A stretch of 64,000 bases of DNA from Paragemmobacter amnigenus (GTDB taxonomy: Bacteria; Pseudomonadota; Alphaproteobacteria; Rhodobacterales; Rhodobacteraceae). The translations under genes and the position numbers were made by a program. The notes below the pieces were generated by a model. It ran no database searches and was not told the origin of the DNA. It saw only the letters and a list, made by a program, of their open reading frames with translations. Where the stretch lies: NCBI RefSeq assembly GCF_009908265.2, contig NZ_JAAATX020000005.1, forward strand, positions 248,001 through 312,000, read 5' to 3'. Shown here piece by piece: positions 9,379-18,659 of this stretch (position 1 is its first letter; each line of letters opens with the position of its first letter).

Positions 9379-10365
9379 TCACGCCTTCCGCAGGTTCTTC
9401 GCCGATTCCTTGATCGCGGCATATTGCCCCGACGGACGGTAGCGCCACAGGTATTCCGGCAGGACCGGACCCATCGCGGTGGGCACGATCCCCAGATCGG
9501 CAAGACCGCGCGCGCCCGCCGACACGACATTGTCACGCTTCAGGTTGCGGACCTGATCGCGGGTGATCATGCCGTTCCGGAATAGGCCCAGCGTTACCGC
9601 CTGCAACAGGTCGAACGCCCCGCCCATGATCGACGCCACGAAGAAGGGCACGTTCACCACCAGACGCCGCCGCCGGATCACGGCCAGCATCTGGCGCATC
9701 AGGTCGCGGAAGGTCGCCACATCCGGCCCGCCCAGTTCGTAGATGCCGGGTGCCGCCGTGCCGGTCACGCCCTTGACCGCGGCCTGCGCCACGTCATCGA
9801 CATAGACCGGCTGGAATTTCGTGCCCGCACCCACCACCGGCAGCACCGGCCCGAAGCGCGACATGGCGGCAAAGCGGTTGAAGAAGCCGTCCTCGTTGCC
9901 GAAGATGATCGAGGGGCGCAGGATCACGGCCGAAGGGAAGGCCGCCAGAACTGCCGCCTCGCCCGCAGCCTTGGTGCGCTGGTAGTCCGAGTCGCTGTCC
10001 GCATCCGAACCGATTGCCGAGATGTGGACAAGGTTCACCACCGCTTCCTCGGCCGCGATCCGCGCGATGCGGCCCGCGCCTTCGGCCTGCACGGCGTCAA
10101 AGCTGTTCTTGCCAAAGCCGTTCAGGATGCCCACGCAGTTCACCACCGCATCCGCGCCTTTCATCACCGCGCGCACGCTTGCATCGTCGCGGATGTTGCA
10201 GGCCACGGGTTCCACCTGACCCACCACGCCATAGGGTTTGACGAACAGCGCGTCATTCGGGCGGCGGACGGCCACGCGGACGCGCCAGCCCTCCTTGGCC
10301 ATGCGCCGCGCGATGTAGCGGCCGACAAAGCCCGAACCGCCGTAGATGGTGACAAGCTTGTTCAT
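9379..10365 (-). CDS. NDUFA9-like NAD(P)-binding epimerase/dehydratase family protein
   Basis: 328-residue atypical short-chain dehydrogenase. The Rossmann motif [19 protein letters not shown] opens the protein, and the active-site region contains [18 protein letters not shown], a YxxxK-like element. It resembles the NDUFA9 accessory subunit of mitochondrial complex I; bacterial relatives are usually annotated as complex I NDUFA9 subunit family protein. A role in respiratory complex assembly or quinone-linked chemistry is plausible but not shown here. First gene of an operon with the diheme cytochrome and uppP. The ATG at 10365 directly precedes the nucleotide-binding motif. Confidence 0.85.
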   Translation of the reverse strand: MNKLVTIYGGSGFVGRYIARRMAKEGWRVRVAVRRPNDALFVKPYGVVGQVEPVACNIRDDASVRAVMKGADAVVNCVGILNGFGKNSFDAVQAEGAGRIARIAAEEAVVNLVHISAIGSDADSDSDYQRTKAAGEAAVLAAFPSAVILRPSIIFGNEDGFFNRFAAMSRFGPVLPVVGAGTKFQPVYVDDVAQAAVKGVTGTAAPGIYELGGPDVATFRDLMRQMLAVIRRRRLVVNVPFFVASIMGGAFDLLQAVTLGLFRNGMITRDQVRNLKRDNVVSAGARGLADLGIVPTAMGPVLPEYLWRYRPSGQYAAIKESAKNLRKA

Positions 10366-10488
10366 GTCCGGTTCCCCATTCTTTCGTTGCGCCGTGATTA
10401 CACCCTTCCCCCCCGAAGGCCAAGCACCCGCTGTGCCGCAGCTTTGCCGGTCCGCGACGGGCGGCGAAAGATTCTTCAATCCGGCCCG

Positions 10489-10517
10489 TTGACACTGCCC
10501 GACGGCTTCTTTACATC
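10489..10517 (+). promoter_or_regulatory. Promoter of tRNA-Leu
   Basis: TTGACA (10489-10494), 17-base spacer, TACATC (10512-10517). Initiation would fall near 10524, about 10 nt before the mature tRNA. The perfect -35 box is typical of a strong stable-RNA promoter. Confidence 0.75.
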
Positions 10518-10534
10518 GCCCTCCATCGACTTGG

Positions 10535-10619
10535 GCCCAGATGGCGGAATTGGTAGACGCACTGGTTTCAGGTACCAGCGCTGCAAGGCGTGGAGGTTCG
10601 AGTCCTCTTCTGGGCACCA
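10535..10619 (+). tRNA. tRNA-Leu (anticodon CAG)
   Basis: Class II tRNA with a seven-base acceptor stem (GCCCAGA / TCTGGGC), discriminator A and encoded CCA (10617-10619). The anticodon stem CTGGT/ACCAG encloses loop TTCAGGT, giving anticodon CAG. The long variable arm and GGTTCGAGTCC T-arm are present. It reads CUG, the dominant leucine codon in this GC-rich genome. Confidence 0.97.
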
Positions 10620-10740
10620 TGTCGATCTTGCCAAAAGGGCGCGGGGAAACCTGCGCCCTTCGGCGTTTCCGGACCCCTTTCCGTTGACCCCCGCGCGGGC
10701 CGCCGCTAATGCAGCGCAAACCCCGCCGAAAGGACGCGCC

Positions 10741-11355
10741 TTGGCCATCTTCCTGTACCAGAACGACCTGCCCGACGGGCTGACCCTTGGCCCCGTGGTT
10801 GCGATCGACACCGAGACGATGGGGCTGGACCCCCGCCGCGACCGGCTGTGCGTGGTGCAACTGTCGGACGGGGACGGGAACGCGCATCTGGTGCAGATCG
10901 CGCGCGGCCAGACGCGGGCCCCGAATCTGGAGCGGCTGCTGACCGACCCCGCCACGCTGAAGCTCTTCCATTTCGGCCGCTTCGACATCGCCGCGCTGAA
11001 GAATGCCTTCGGCGTGACCACCGCGCCGGTCTGGTGCACCAAGATCGCGTCGAAACTGATCCGCACCTTCACCGACCGGCACGGGCTGAAATACCTGCTG
11101 CTGGAACTGGTGGGGGTGGACGTGTCCAAGCAGCAGCAGACGTCCGACTGGGGGGCCGAGGTCTTGACCGAGGCTCAGAAGGAATATGCGGCGTCCGACG
11201 TGCTCTATCTGCACGCGCTGAAGGACGCGCTTCAGGCGCGTCTGGTGCGCGAAGGCCGGATGGACCTCGCCCAGCGCTGCTTCGACTTCCTGCCCACGCG
11301 GGCAGAGCTGGACCTGCTGGGATGGGAAGAACCCAATGACCTCTTCCACCACTGA
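10741..11355 (+). CDS. rnd: Ribonuclease D (short alphaproteobacterial form)
   Basis: 204-residue DEDD-family 3'-5' exoribonuclease acting on tRNA precursors and other structured RNA. The catalytic acidic residues are visible in [10 protein letters not shown] (exo I), [10 protein letters not shown] (exo II) and YAASDVLYL (exo III, tyrosine type). The HRDC domains of E. coli RNase D are absent, as in short alphaproteobacterial homologues. I chose a TTG start at 10741 because GAAAGGA lies 6 nt upstream, whereas the frame open further upstream runs through tRNA-Leu. The 3' end overlaps kdsD by 20 nt. Confidence 0.9.
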   Translation: MAIFLYQNDLPDGLTLGPVVAIDTETMGLDPRRDRLCVVQLSDGDGNAHLVQIARGQTRAPNLERLLTDPATLKLFHFGRFDIAALKNAFGVTTAPVWCTKIASKLIRTFTDRHGLKYLLLELVGVDVSKQQQTSDWGAEVLTEAQKEYAASDVLYLHALKDALQARLVREGRMDLAQRCFDFLPTRAELDLLGWEEPNDLFHH

Positions 11356-12301
11356 TTTCCTGTCGACCGCCCGCCGCGTCATCCGCCGCGAGGCCGAGGC
11401 GCTGGGCATGCTGGCCGACAGTCTGGACGGGGCCTTTTCGGCGGCGGTGGACCTGATCCTGAAATCGCAGGGGCGGGTGATCGTGTCGGGCATGGGCAAG
11501 TCGGGCCACGTCGCGCGCAAGATCGCTGCGACGCTCGCCTCGACCGGCACGCCCGCGCAATTCGTCCATCCGGCCGAGGCGAGCCATGGCGACCTTGGCA
11601 TGGTGATGCGGGGCGACGTGGCGCTGGTCCTGTCAAACTCGGGCGAGACGCCGGAACTGGCCGACATCATCGCGCATACCCGCCGCTTCGACATTCCGCT
11701 GATCGGCGTGGCGTCACGGGCCGAGTCGACGCTGCTGCGGCAATCCGACGTTGCGCTGGTCCTGCCCCCCGCGCCCGAGGCCTGCGAGCAGGGGATCGTT
11801 CCGACCACCTCGACCACCATGACGCTGGCGCTGGGCGATGCGCTGGCGGTGGCGCTGATGGAGCACCGCGCCTTTACCCCCGACCAGTTCCGCATCTTCC
11901 ACCCCGGCGGCAAGCTGGGCGCGCGGCTGTCGCGGGTGCGCGATCTGATGCATCCCGACGCGCCGCTGGTGAACCATGACGCGCCGATGGGCGATGCGCT
12001 GCTCATGATGTCGGCCAAGGGCTTCGGCGTGGTTGGCGTGACCGATGCGGACGGCTACCTTCAGGGCATCATCACCGATGGCGACCTGCGGCGGCACATG
12101 GCGGGACTGCTCGACCTTGCGGCGGGCGACGTGATGACCGCCGCGCCGCGCACCATCGGGCCCGACGCCCTTGCCGAAACCGCGGTCCGCATCATGAACG
12201 ACAAGAAGATCACCTGCCTTTTCGTCGTCGATCCCGAAGGCAGCCAGACCGTGGCGGGCCTTCTGCACATCCACGACTGCCTGCGCGCCGGAATCGCCTG
12301 A
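11336..12301 (+). CDS. kdsD: D-arabinose-5-phosphate isomerase (KpsF/GutQ family)
   Basis: Converts ribulose 5-phosphate to arabinose 5-phosphate, the first step of Kdo synthesis. The 321-residue protein has an N-terminal SIS domain ([30 protein letters not shown]) followed by two CBS repeats (from [12 protein letters not shown] and from VMTAAPRTI). It overlaps rnd by 20 nt and shares one base with lptC, so it heads the LPS transport genes. The partner Kdo gene kdsB lies about 10 kb away at 21940. KpsF-type paralogues that serve capsules cannot be separated from KdsD by sequence alone. Confidence 0.93.
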   Translation: MTSSTTDFLSTARRVIRREAEALGMLADSLDGAFSAAVDLILKSQGRVIVSGMGKSGHVARKIAATLASTGTPAQFVHPAEASHGDLGMVMRGDVALVLSNSGETPELADIIAHTRRFDIPLIGVASRAESTLLRQSDVALVLPPAPEACEQGIVPTTSTTMTLALGDALAVALMEHRAFTPDQFRIFHPGGKLGARLSRVRDLMHPDAPLVNHDAPMGDALLMMSAKGFGVVGVTDADGYLQGIITDGDLRRHMAGLLDLAAGDVMTAAPRTIGPDALAETAVRIMNDKKITCLFVVDPEGSQTVAGLLHIHDCLRAGIA

Positions 12302-12915
12302 TGGCACGGCGGGCGGCGCTTGACGGCTGGTCGCGGCTGGTCGCCTGGCTGAAGGTGCTGCTGCCGCTACTGGCGCTGGGCTTGTTGTCCACGCTCTTCC
12401 TCGTCTCCAACCGCGTGGACCCCGAGGATGCGATCCCCTACGCGCAGGTGGATGTCGAAGAACGTCTGCGCGAACCGCGGATGACCGCCCCCACCTATGC
12501 CGGTACCACCCGCGACGGGGCCGCGCTGGAACTGCGCGCCGACGAGACCCGCCCCGCGACGGCCGACGGACAGGGCCAGACCGCCAAAAAGGTGAATGCC
12601 CGCCTGTCCACGCCCGATGGCGCCGTCACGGACCTTGCCGCCGATGCCGCGGTGATGGCGCCGGACGGCAACGAGGTGACGCTGACCGGCAATGTCACCT
12701 TCAACAGCAGCACCGGCTACGATCTGGTGACCGAGGCGTTGACCGCCCGCCTTGACGAAACCGCGATCCGCAGCACCACGCCCGTCCGCGCGACCGGCCC
12801 CGTCGGGCAGATCACCGCCGACCGGATGGAACTGACGCAGCGCGGGGATGGCGGAGCGGGTTATCTTCTGGTTTTCAATGGAAGCGTGAAGCTGGTATTC
12901 CAACCGGCGAAATGA
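12301..12915 (+). CDS. lptC: LPS export protein LptC
   Basis: 204-residue bitopic protein linking the inner-membrane LptBFG transporter to LptA. One membrane helix lies near residues 14-34 (LKVLLPLLALGLLSTLFLVSN), followed by a periplasmic beta-jellyroll domain. The alphaproteobacterial LptC is divergent, so identification rests on topology plus position directly between kdsD and lptA-lptB. Its ATG overlaps the kdsD stop by one base (TGATG), implying translational coupling. Confidence 0.88.
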   Translation: MARRAALDGWSRLVAWLKVLLPLLALGLLSTLFLVSNRVDPEDAIPYAQVDVEERLREPRMTAPTYAGTTRDGAALELRADETRPATADGQGQTAKKVNARLSTPDGAVTDLAADAAVMAPDGNEVTLTGNVTFNSSTGYDLVTEALTARLDETAIRSTTPVRATGPVGQITADRMELTQRGDGGAGYLLVFNGSVKLVFQPAK

Positions 12916-12937
12916 TTGCTCTGGTCTGGGGATTGAA

Positions 12938-13435
12938 ATGGCAGCGGCCCTGCGCGCATCACTGCTTACTGCGGCGCTTCTGGCCCTGACGACGCCCCTT
13001 TCGGCACAGACGGCGATCAACCTGACCGGGCTCCGGCAGGACACCTCCCTTCCGGTCGAGGTCGCGGCAGACAGCCTTGCCGTGGACCAGACGGACGGGC
13101 AGGCCACCTTTTCCGGCAATGTGAAGGTCACGCAGGGGGACATGACGATTCAGGCGGGCGAGGCGCGCGTCGAATACACCCCCGATGGCAAGGGGATCGA
13201 CCGTATCCTGTTGTCCGGCCGTGTGCTTTTCGCCAGCCCCACCGATGCCGCCGAGGCGGACGAGGCGGTCTATACCATCGACACGGGCGTGGTCGTCCTG
13301 ACCGGTGACGTCCTGCTGACGCAAGGCTCCACCACCATTTCCGGCGGACGTCTGGTCTATGACCTCGATCAGGGCACCGGCAGCATGGAGGGGCGGGTGC
13401 AGACCGTGTTCACCCCCGGCAAGGCGCAGCCGTGA
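12938..13435 (+). CDS. lptA: Periplasmic LPS transport protein LptA
   Basis: 165-residue OstA-domain protein forming the bridge that carries LPS across the periplasm. A signal peptide (residues 1-23, ending LSAQ) is followed by a repetitive beta-rich jellyroll with motifs such as ATFSGNVKVTQGDM and VVVLTGDVLLTQGS. It lies 22 nt after lptC and its stop overlaps the GTG start of lptB. Confidence 0.93.
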   Translation: MAAALRASLLTAALLALTTPLSAQTAINLTGLRQDTSLPVEVAADSLAVDQTDGQATFSGNVKVTQGDMTIQAGEARVEYTPDGKGIDRILLSGRVLFASPTDAAEADEAVYTIDTGVVVLTGDVLLTQGSTTISGGRLVYDLDQGTGSMEGRVQTVFTPGKAQP

Positions 13436-14196
13436 AGGATGGCGCCCCCGGACTGACCGTGACCGAAGGGTCGGCGGGGCTGGCCATCCGGTCGCTGCGG
13501 AAAAGCTATCGCCGCCGCCCCGTGATCCGCGACGTGTCCATGCATCTGAACCGGGGCGAGGTGGTGGCGCTGCTCGGCCCCAACGGATCGGGCAAAACGA
13601 CGTGCTTCTACGCCATCGCCGGTCTCGTCTCGCCCGAAGGCGGCGCGGTGCTGATCGACGGGCGGGATGTGACGGCGCTGCCCATGTATCGCCGCGCGCG
13701 GCTGGGCATCGGCTATCTGCCGCAGGAAGTGTCGATCTTCCGCGGCCTGTCGGTCGAGGACAACATCCTTGCCGTTCTCGAAATCACCCATTCCGACCGC
13801 CACAAGCGGCGCGAGCGGCTGGAGGAGTTGCTGTCGGAATTCTCCATCACCCACCTGCGCCGCGCGCCCGCGCTGGCGCTGTCGGGCGGGGAACGGCGGC
13901 GTGTGGAAATCGCGCGCTGTCTGGCGGCGGACCCGAAATACCTGCTGCTGGACGAACCCTTCGCCGGCGTCGATCCCATCGCCGTGGGTGAAATCCGGCA
14001 TCTGGTGCAGGACCTGAAAAGCCGCGGCATCGGCGTGCTGATCACCGACCACAATGTCCGTGAAACGCTAGAGATCGTGGACCGCGCCTATATCCTGCAC
14101 GACGGCAAGGTGCTGATGAGCGGGACGACGGACGAGGTGGTGCGCGACGAAACCGTGCGCCGCGTCTATCTGGGCCAGAACTTCCGAATCGGCTGA
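13432..14196 (+). CDS. lptB: LPS export ABC transporter ATP-binding protein LptB
   Basis: 254-residue ATPase powering LPS extraction from the inner membrane with LptFG, which are encoded elsewhere. Visible motifs: Walker A GPNGSGKTT, Q-loop GYLPQEVSIFRGL, signature LSGGERRRVEIARCL, Walker B YLLLDEPFAGVDP and the switch His in ITDHNVRE. The start is GTG at 13432, overlapping the lptA TGA, which fixes it well. The usual neighbour rpoN is absent; hpf follows after a 249-base gap. Confidence 0.97.
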   Translation: MKDGAPGLTVTEGSAGLAIRSLRKSYRRRPVIRDVSMHLNRGEVVALLGPNGSGKTTCFYAIAGLVSPEGGAVLIDGRDVTALPMYRRARLGIGYLPQEVSIFRGLSVEDNILAVLEITHSDRHKRRERLEELLSEFSITHLRRAPALALSGGERRRVEIARCLAADPKYLLLDEPFAGVDPIAVGEIRHLVQDLKSRGIGVLITDHNVRETLEIVDRAYILHDGKVLMSGTTDEVVRDETVRRVYLGQNFRIG

Positions 14197-14253
14197 TCCC
14201 CGCCTGCGCCAAGCGCAGCGCAACGCGCTTTGCATCCCATCCCTACGACTCTG

Positions 14254-14284
14254 TTGACAAGCGCCCGCCTGCGGATGCCAAATA
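14254..14284 (+). promoter_or_regulatory. Candidate promoter before hpf
   Basis: A perfect TTGACA (14254-14259) lies in the lptB-hpf gap. The best -10 candidate, CAAATA, comes after a 19-base spacer, so the match is one-sided. The leader would be about 155 nt, and a strong GGAGGAA ribosome-binding site sits just before the hpf ATG. Confidence 0.4.
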
Positions 14285-14445
14285 TCCGTAATGCGTGTGC
14301 AAATCGCCATGTCCGTTCCTGCCGATGCCGCCGCCAAGACGGCCAGCGGTCTTGCGGGAACGCCCCCCCGAACCCAAGTCAGATTCAAGAGGGTCCGCCC
14401 GCCCCAGTAACGGCGGCCGGATCGAATTCACGCGGAGGAAGCACC

Positions 14446-15024
14446 ATGCGTTACCAGATCAGCGGCAAACAGATCGACATAGGCGAGGCGCTCCAGACGC
14501 ATGTGAAGGCCGAACTCGGCGAGGTGGTGGAAAAATACGCCCAGCGCCCGACCGATGCCGTCATCATCTTCTCGCGCGCCGCGCATGAATTCGTCTGCGA
14601 GGCGACGATCCACCTGTCGACCGGTCTGTCGGCGCAGGCCAAGGGCCATGCCTCCGAAATCTATGCCGCTTTCGAATCCTGCCGCGAGAAGATGGACAAG
14701 CAGCTCCGCCGCTACAAACGCCGGTTGCGCAACCACCACAGCGCGCGGACGGCCCCTGTTGAATTCGCCGAAGGCTCCGCCTATATCCTCGCGCCAACCG
14801 AAGAACCCGAGGAAGACGACCACGACGATCTGCCGCAACCCATCGTGATCGCCGAGATGGAGACGAAGATTCCTTCGATCACCGTCGGCGAGGCGGTGAT
14901 GCAGCTGGAACTGGGTGGCCAGAAAATGCTCGTGTTCCGGAACGAAGGACATGGTGGGGTGAATGTCGTGTACCGTCGTGATGACGGCAACATCGGCTGG
15001 ATCGACCCGCGCAACAGCAAATGA
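14446..15024 (+). CDS. hpf: Long-form ribosome hibernation promoting factor
   Basis: 192-residue ribosome-associated protein. The N-terminal S30AE domain (MRYQISGKQIDIGEAL...) binds the 30S decoding site. After an acidic linker (TEEPEEDDHDD), a C-terminal domain (SITVGEAVMQLELGGQ..., GNIGWIDP) mediates 30S-30S contact in 100S dimers, as in long HPFs. An in-frame extension upstream exists, but GGAGGAA 5 nt before the ATG at 14446 and the family N-terminus decide the start. It pairs with ptsN downstream, a common order linked to stationary-phase and nitrogen-PTS control. Confidence 0.95.
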   Translation: MRYQISGKQIDIGEALQTHVKAELGEVVEKYAQRPTDAVIIFSRAAHEFVCEATIHLSTGLSAQAKGHASEIYAAFESCREKMDKQLRRYKRRLRNHHSARTAPVEFAEGSAYILAPTEEPEEDDHDDLPQPIVIAEMETKIPSITVGEAVMQLELGGQKMLVFRNEGHGGVNVVYRRDDGNIGWIDPRNSK

Positions 15025-15061
15025 CGCCGGCCTTGGCACGGCACAGGAACGAACGCGGCTG

Positions 15062-15526
15062 ATGGAACTTTCCAAGCTACTCATTCCGGGGGCCGTACGG
15101 GTCGTCGGTCAGTTGACCAGCAAGAAGCGGCTCTTCCAGGAACTGGGAGAGCTGGCCGCAAGCGCCTATGGCATGAGCGGGGCCACCGCCATCGACGGCC
15201 TTCAGGAACGCGAAAGCCTTGGTCCCACCGGCGTGGGCCATGGCATCGCGCTTCCCCATGCGCGGCTGGAAGACCTGCGCGAGATTCGCGGGGTCTTCAT
15301 CCGTCTGGAAAAGCCGCTGGATTACGACAGCGTCGACCGCCAGCCCGTCGATCTGGTCTTCGGCCTGTTCGCGCCCAAGGATTCGGGGGTGGACCATCTG
15401 AAGGCGCTGGCGCTGGTCAGCCGCACGATGCGGGATCAGGCGGTGGTGTCCAAGCTGCGCGCCAACAGCGACCCTGCCAAGATCTACGCGATCCTGACCG
15501 AATCGCGCACCACGCAGGCGGCCTGA
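15062..15526 (+). CDS. ptsN: Nitrogen-regulatory PTS protein EIIA(Ntr)
   Basis: 154-residue EIIA of the fructose/mannitol type, terminal phospho-acceptor of the Ntr phosphorelay (EI-Ntr, NPr), which regulates potassium uptake, envelope and carbon/nitrogen processes rather than sugar transport. The phosphorylated histidine is His66 in GHGIALPHARLE. The ATG at 15062 (MELSKLLIPGAV) gives the exact family length; the frame is open further upstream into hpf but that part is unlikely. It ends 3 nt before the convergent sulfotransferase gene. Confidence 0.95.
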   Translation: MELSKLLIPGAVRVVGQLTSKKRLFQELGELAASAYGMSGATAIDGLQERESLGPTGVGHGIALPHARLEDLREIRGVFIRLEKPLDYDSVDRQPVDLVFGLFAPKDSGVDHLKALALVSRTMRDQAVVSKLRANSDPAKIYAILTESRTTQAA

Positions 15527-15529
15527 GCG

Positions 15530-16921
15530 CTAGCGTCTGGCGGTAAAGCCGAAGCCCATGTAATCGCGCTGATAGGCATCGCGCGCAGCCTCTTCCAGCT
15601 CGCCGTCGCGGATGGTGTCCAGCGCGTCGTCGCAGGCGTCGCGGGGCAGGGCGGGTGGCGGTGCCGTCACCCCCACCTCGGCGCAGAGGAAGGCCAGCCC
15701 CTCGGCCAAACTCTCCTCGCGCAGGATCAGGTCGGGCGGCTGGAACTGGGCAAAGCCTTGCAGGACGGCGGTCTGGCTGGCCCATGCGGCATCGGTGCGG
15801 AACCCCGTCTGCCCCGCCAGATTGCGTTTCAGGAACCGCAGGAAGGCAAGAAAGGACGCGCGCCGCGTGTCACGGTCCAGCACCTCGCCCGCGCGCGGCA
15901 GGGTGACGCCATGCACGCGGGACAGGATGTTGCGCTGCTCCTGCTGCATCCCGCCGCCCTGTTCCAGCGCCCAGAAGGCGCGGTGGGCGCGGTCCAGCGG
16001 ATGGCGCAGCACGGTAAAGGCGCGGTGTCCGGGATGCGCCCGCTTCCACTGGCGCAGGGTCTTGTGCGTGAAGTCGCCCTCGACCCCGCCCAGACCGGCC
16101 AGCCAGTCCGCCACCGACGGCGCGCCCTTGACCGGCATGAACACAAGCGGCACCTCGCGCCCCGCGACATAGCCGGGGATCGCCGCATTGCGCCGTGGTT
16201 CGAAATTCGGCGTGCGCGACAGGTTGAACCGGTCCAGCCGCGCCAGCGCCTGTTCCATCGCGGCGGAATTGACGACTTTCTGCTCCAGCGGTTCGGGGTT
16301 CTGCACCGTCAGCGAGGAATCGACCGACTCCAGCCGCCCCTCGATCCCCAGAAACGCCGCCAGCCCGTTCAGCACATCCAGATCGGGGATGTCGTCATAG
16401 TCGATGTAGAAGGCCGTCTGCCCCCGCGCCTGAAGCGCGCGCATCAACCGGACCTGAAACGCCTGCACCCCGTCCAGATGTTCGGTGAATTCCAGCGCGT
16501 CGAACCGCGCCTTGGCCTGCTTCAGGTTCTTGGGGTTGGTCAGCTTCCACTGCCCCGTCGCCTGCGCGATCTTCAGACTGACATAACTTTCGATCGGGTT
16601 GCGCGTCAGCACGATCTTGGCGCAGCGCGGATCGTCCAGTACAAGGTCAAACACCCGCGGATCATGGTCGTGGAAATAGCGGAACCCCGCCATCCCCGGC
16701 GTACGCTCGCGCAACCGGCGCAAGAGCAGGGCGGGGTCCGCCTCGCGCTCGGCCAGCGTGACGCCGAACATCTCGGTCTGGTCCTTCTTGCCGATGAAGA
16801 CGGGATTGAACACCTCGCCATGGCAGGTCACGCCCGGCATCGCGTTCAGGTTGGCCTCCAGAAAATTGGAGCCTGTCCGCATCTCTGCGAACATCACGAA
16901 GGAATCGAACCGGACTGTCAC
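15530..16921 (-). CDS. Two-domain sulfotransferase (NodH-like)
   Basis: 463 residues. The N-terminal half is a sulfotransferase of the Stf0/NodH type: the PAPS 5'-phosphosulfate loop is EMRTGSNFLEANL (Arg15-Asn19) and the 3'-phosphate motif is LTRNPIESYVSLKIA (Arg107-Ser112). The C-terminal half looks like a second, degenerate sulfotransferase fold, with VFMPVKGAPSVADWL (260-274) replacing the usual loop and TVLRHPLDRAHRAFW (303-317) as a 3'-phosphate motif. No signal peptide, so it would sulfate cytoplasmic glycan intermediates. It is the last gene of the minus-strand glycosyltransferase run, 4 nt after the branching-enzyme gene. Acceptor unknown. Confidence 0.83.
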   Translation of the reverse strand: MTVRFDSFVMFAEMRTGSNFLEANLNAMPGVTCHGEVFNPVFIGKKDQTEMFGVTLAEREADPALLLRRLRERTPGMAGFRYFHDHDPRVFDLVLDDPRCAKIVLTRNPIESYVSLKIAQATGQWKLTNPKNLKQAKARFDALEFTEHLDGVQAFQVRLMRALQARGQTAFYIDYDDIPDLDVLNGLAAFLGIEGRLESVDSSLTVQNPEPLEQKVVNSAAMEQALARLDRFNLSRTPNFEPRRNAAIPGYVAGREVPLVFMPVKGAPSVADWLAGLGGVEGDFTHKTLRQWKRAHPGHRAFTVLRHPLDRAHRAFWALEQGGGMQQEQRNILSRVHGVTLPRAGEVLDRDTRRASFLAFLRFLKRNLAGQTGFRTDAAWASQTAVLQGFAQFQPPDLILREESLAEGLAFLCAEVGVTAPPPALPRDACDDALDTIRDGELEEAARDAYQRDYMGFGFTARR

Positions 16922-16925
16922 CGCG

Positions 16926-18659
16926 TCACTTCACCAGATAGGGCCGCCCGCGGCGGGCCTCCGCAGGCTGCAGGTCTCCACCCGCAGGGAAGTCGCCCAT
17001 CAACACCGGCTGCATCCCCTGATTGCGGAGATTCTGCAGGAACTGCCCGAATCCGGCAAGGTCCGTCATGCGCGGCGCCTCGGTCAGGCGGCGGAGCGAG
17101 CGGGGGCTGATCTCGTCCACGATGGTCTGCAGGGGTTCCATCGGGTTCTCGATGAATTCGGCCAGCGTCCAGATGCGGATGCGCGCCTTGGCCGAGGAAT
17201 GGCGCAGGATCGCCAGATGGTCGATCTCGATCTTCTGGAGCCTTGCAGCCTCGCGCCGGATGTCGGCGAAGTTGCGGTTCGATTTGAAAAGAGGGATCGC
17301 CCAAGCGCCCGATATGACGGAAATCTGCGCGTTGCCGTCCAGCGCCATGAACCAGTTGAGCGTCTGGTTATCCGCCGGTCCGAACTGGAAAGACTGCCGC
17401 TCGCCCCGCGTGGCCCAGATCAGATTGGCAAGGAAGGATCGCGGGTTGTAATCGCGCAGCGCCGCGCTGTCGGGAATGGCGCCGTTGAACACCGCCTCGC
17501 CCCCCGCGAATTCCACGCGGTCGGGCGCGAAAAGGTGGCCATGCACCCGCGTGCCGGTGACCTTGCCCAGCCAGCCCTCGAAATTCTCGAACACGTCGGT
17601 GAATCCCTGAAACACCGAATAGGGCGCCGCGGTGCGCCCGTTTTCCCAATCCGCATTGGGAAAGCGGCTTTGCATGTAAAGCCCGGGCCGCCCCTTCACC
17701 CGCCGTTCCACCGCCTTGGAAAACAGCCGGTCGATCTTGCCCGGATTCGGTTCCCCCCCCGCCTGCGCGGTGGCGTCGTCGGACAGGAAGGTGGCATAAA
17801 GCCGGTTCGCGTTCGGCCAGATCTTGCGCGCCACGAAACAGTCCGACCGCCGCAGCAGTTGCAGGTGGTCGTCATAGAAGATGTGCGGCTTGCCCTGGAA
17901 ATCGAACTTGGACAGCGTCAGCGACCGGCTTTCCACATTCCCCGACACCTGCCGCACCAGCGTCTGGAAATAGCTTTCGTCCGGAATCCAGACGCGGCGG
18001 AAATAGCGGTCATAAAGCGTCCGGTCCGGCCCCTGAAGGATGGCCGAAAGCGTCTGGCGGGTCAGACACCACCACTGGCTGCCCAGATGCGGGACGATGC
18101 CGTTGGGGATCGTGCGGCGGAACCCCACGCGCCGTTGCAGGGCGACATAGCGGTCGAACAGCCACCTTTGCGTGCGCCACGAAAAGGGGAAGCGCAGGGT
18201 GAAACGTTCCATGTTCAGTCCGCCGATGGTCCAGCCGACCTCTTCGGTGGTGACGGATTCGATGAAATCGGTGCGCGGGCGTTCGTCCAGATAGGCGATC
18301 AGTTCCTTGACGGGGCGCAGCGGCAGGCAGGACCCCGAGGCAAGGTAGACATGCCGGACCGAGGGGAATTCCTCCAGCATCACCTCGGCCGCCTTTTGCG
18401 TGGCGGCGACGATGCCCCAGGTGCCCCATTCGCAGTTGAACCGTTCGGAAAACCGCACATTCGGCAGGTCCGACAGGTCGGCCATGAATTTGTCATAGCT
18501 CCACCGTCCGACGCGGCGGTCGACATGGATCACCACCGGACAGCCGCGTTCGGCCCAGTGCCGCGCCGTTTCCGCCGCGCGGTGGAACGCCGTATGGCAC
18601 AGCATGACAAAGCCGAGCGGGCCGTTCGGTGCCACAAGGGCCGAGGAGGGACCGCTCAT
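16926..18659 (-). CDS. Core-2/I-branching-like glycosyltransferase with C-terminal extension
   Basis: 577 residues. The first 270 resemble Core-2/I-branching beta-1,6-N-acetylglucosaminyltransferases (GT14, Branch family): GFVMLCHTAFHRAAE, VVIHVDRRV, VYLASGSCLPLRPVKELIAYL, GSQWWCLTRQTL and VWIPDESYFQTLVR. The remaining ~300 residues form a domain I cannot assign, with a nucleotide- or sulfation-like phrase at QSRFPNADWENGR; relatives in this order carry a domain of unknown function there. The start (ATG 18659) overlaps the stop of the preceding GT2 gene by 4 nt, so translation is probably coupled. An upstream in-frame extension reads through the GT2 gene and was rejected. Donor and acceptor unknown. 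Confidence 0.8.
   Translation of the reverse strand: MSGPSSALVAPNGPLGFVMLCHTAFHRAAETARHWAERGCPVVIHVDRRVGRWSYDKFMADLSDLPNVRFSERFNCEWGTWGIVAATQKAAEVMLEEFPSVRHVYLASGSCLPLRPVKELIAYLDERPRTDFIESVTTEEVGWTIGGLNMERFTLRFPFSWRTQRWLFDRYVALQRRVGFRRTIPNGIVPHLGSQWWCLTRQTLSAILQGPDRTLYDRYFRRVWIPDESYFQTLVRQVSGNVESRSLTLSKFDFQGKPHIFYDDHLQLLRRSDCFVARKIWPNANRLYATFLSDDATAQAGGEPNPGKIDRLFSKAVERRVKGRPGLYMQSRFPNADWENGRTAAPYSVFQGFTDVFENFEGWLGKVTGTRVHGHLFAPDRVEFAGGEAVFNGAIPDSAALRDYNPRSFLANLIWATRGERQSFQFGPADNQTLNWFMALDGNAQISVISGAWAIPLFKSNRNFADIRREAARLQKIEIDHLAILRHSSAKARIRIWTLAEFIENPMEPLQTIVDEISPRSLRRLTEAPRMTDLAGFGQFLQNLRNQGMQPVLMGDFPAGGDLQPAEARRGRPYLVK

Noticed and set aside
9379-12018. A minus-strand frame of 879 codons running from the NDUFA9-like gene through rnd and kdsD
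   Set aside because: Only its last 328 codons have recognisable protein sequence and a proper start; the rest is antisense to rnd and kdsD and crosses tRNA-Leu.
14230-14445. An N-terminal extension of HPF
   Set aside because: Residues would not match the family, and a GGAGGAA site lies directly before the ATG at 14446.
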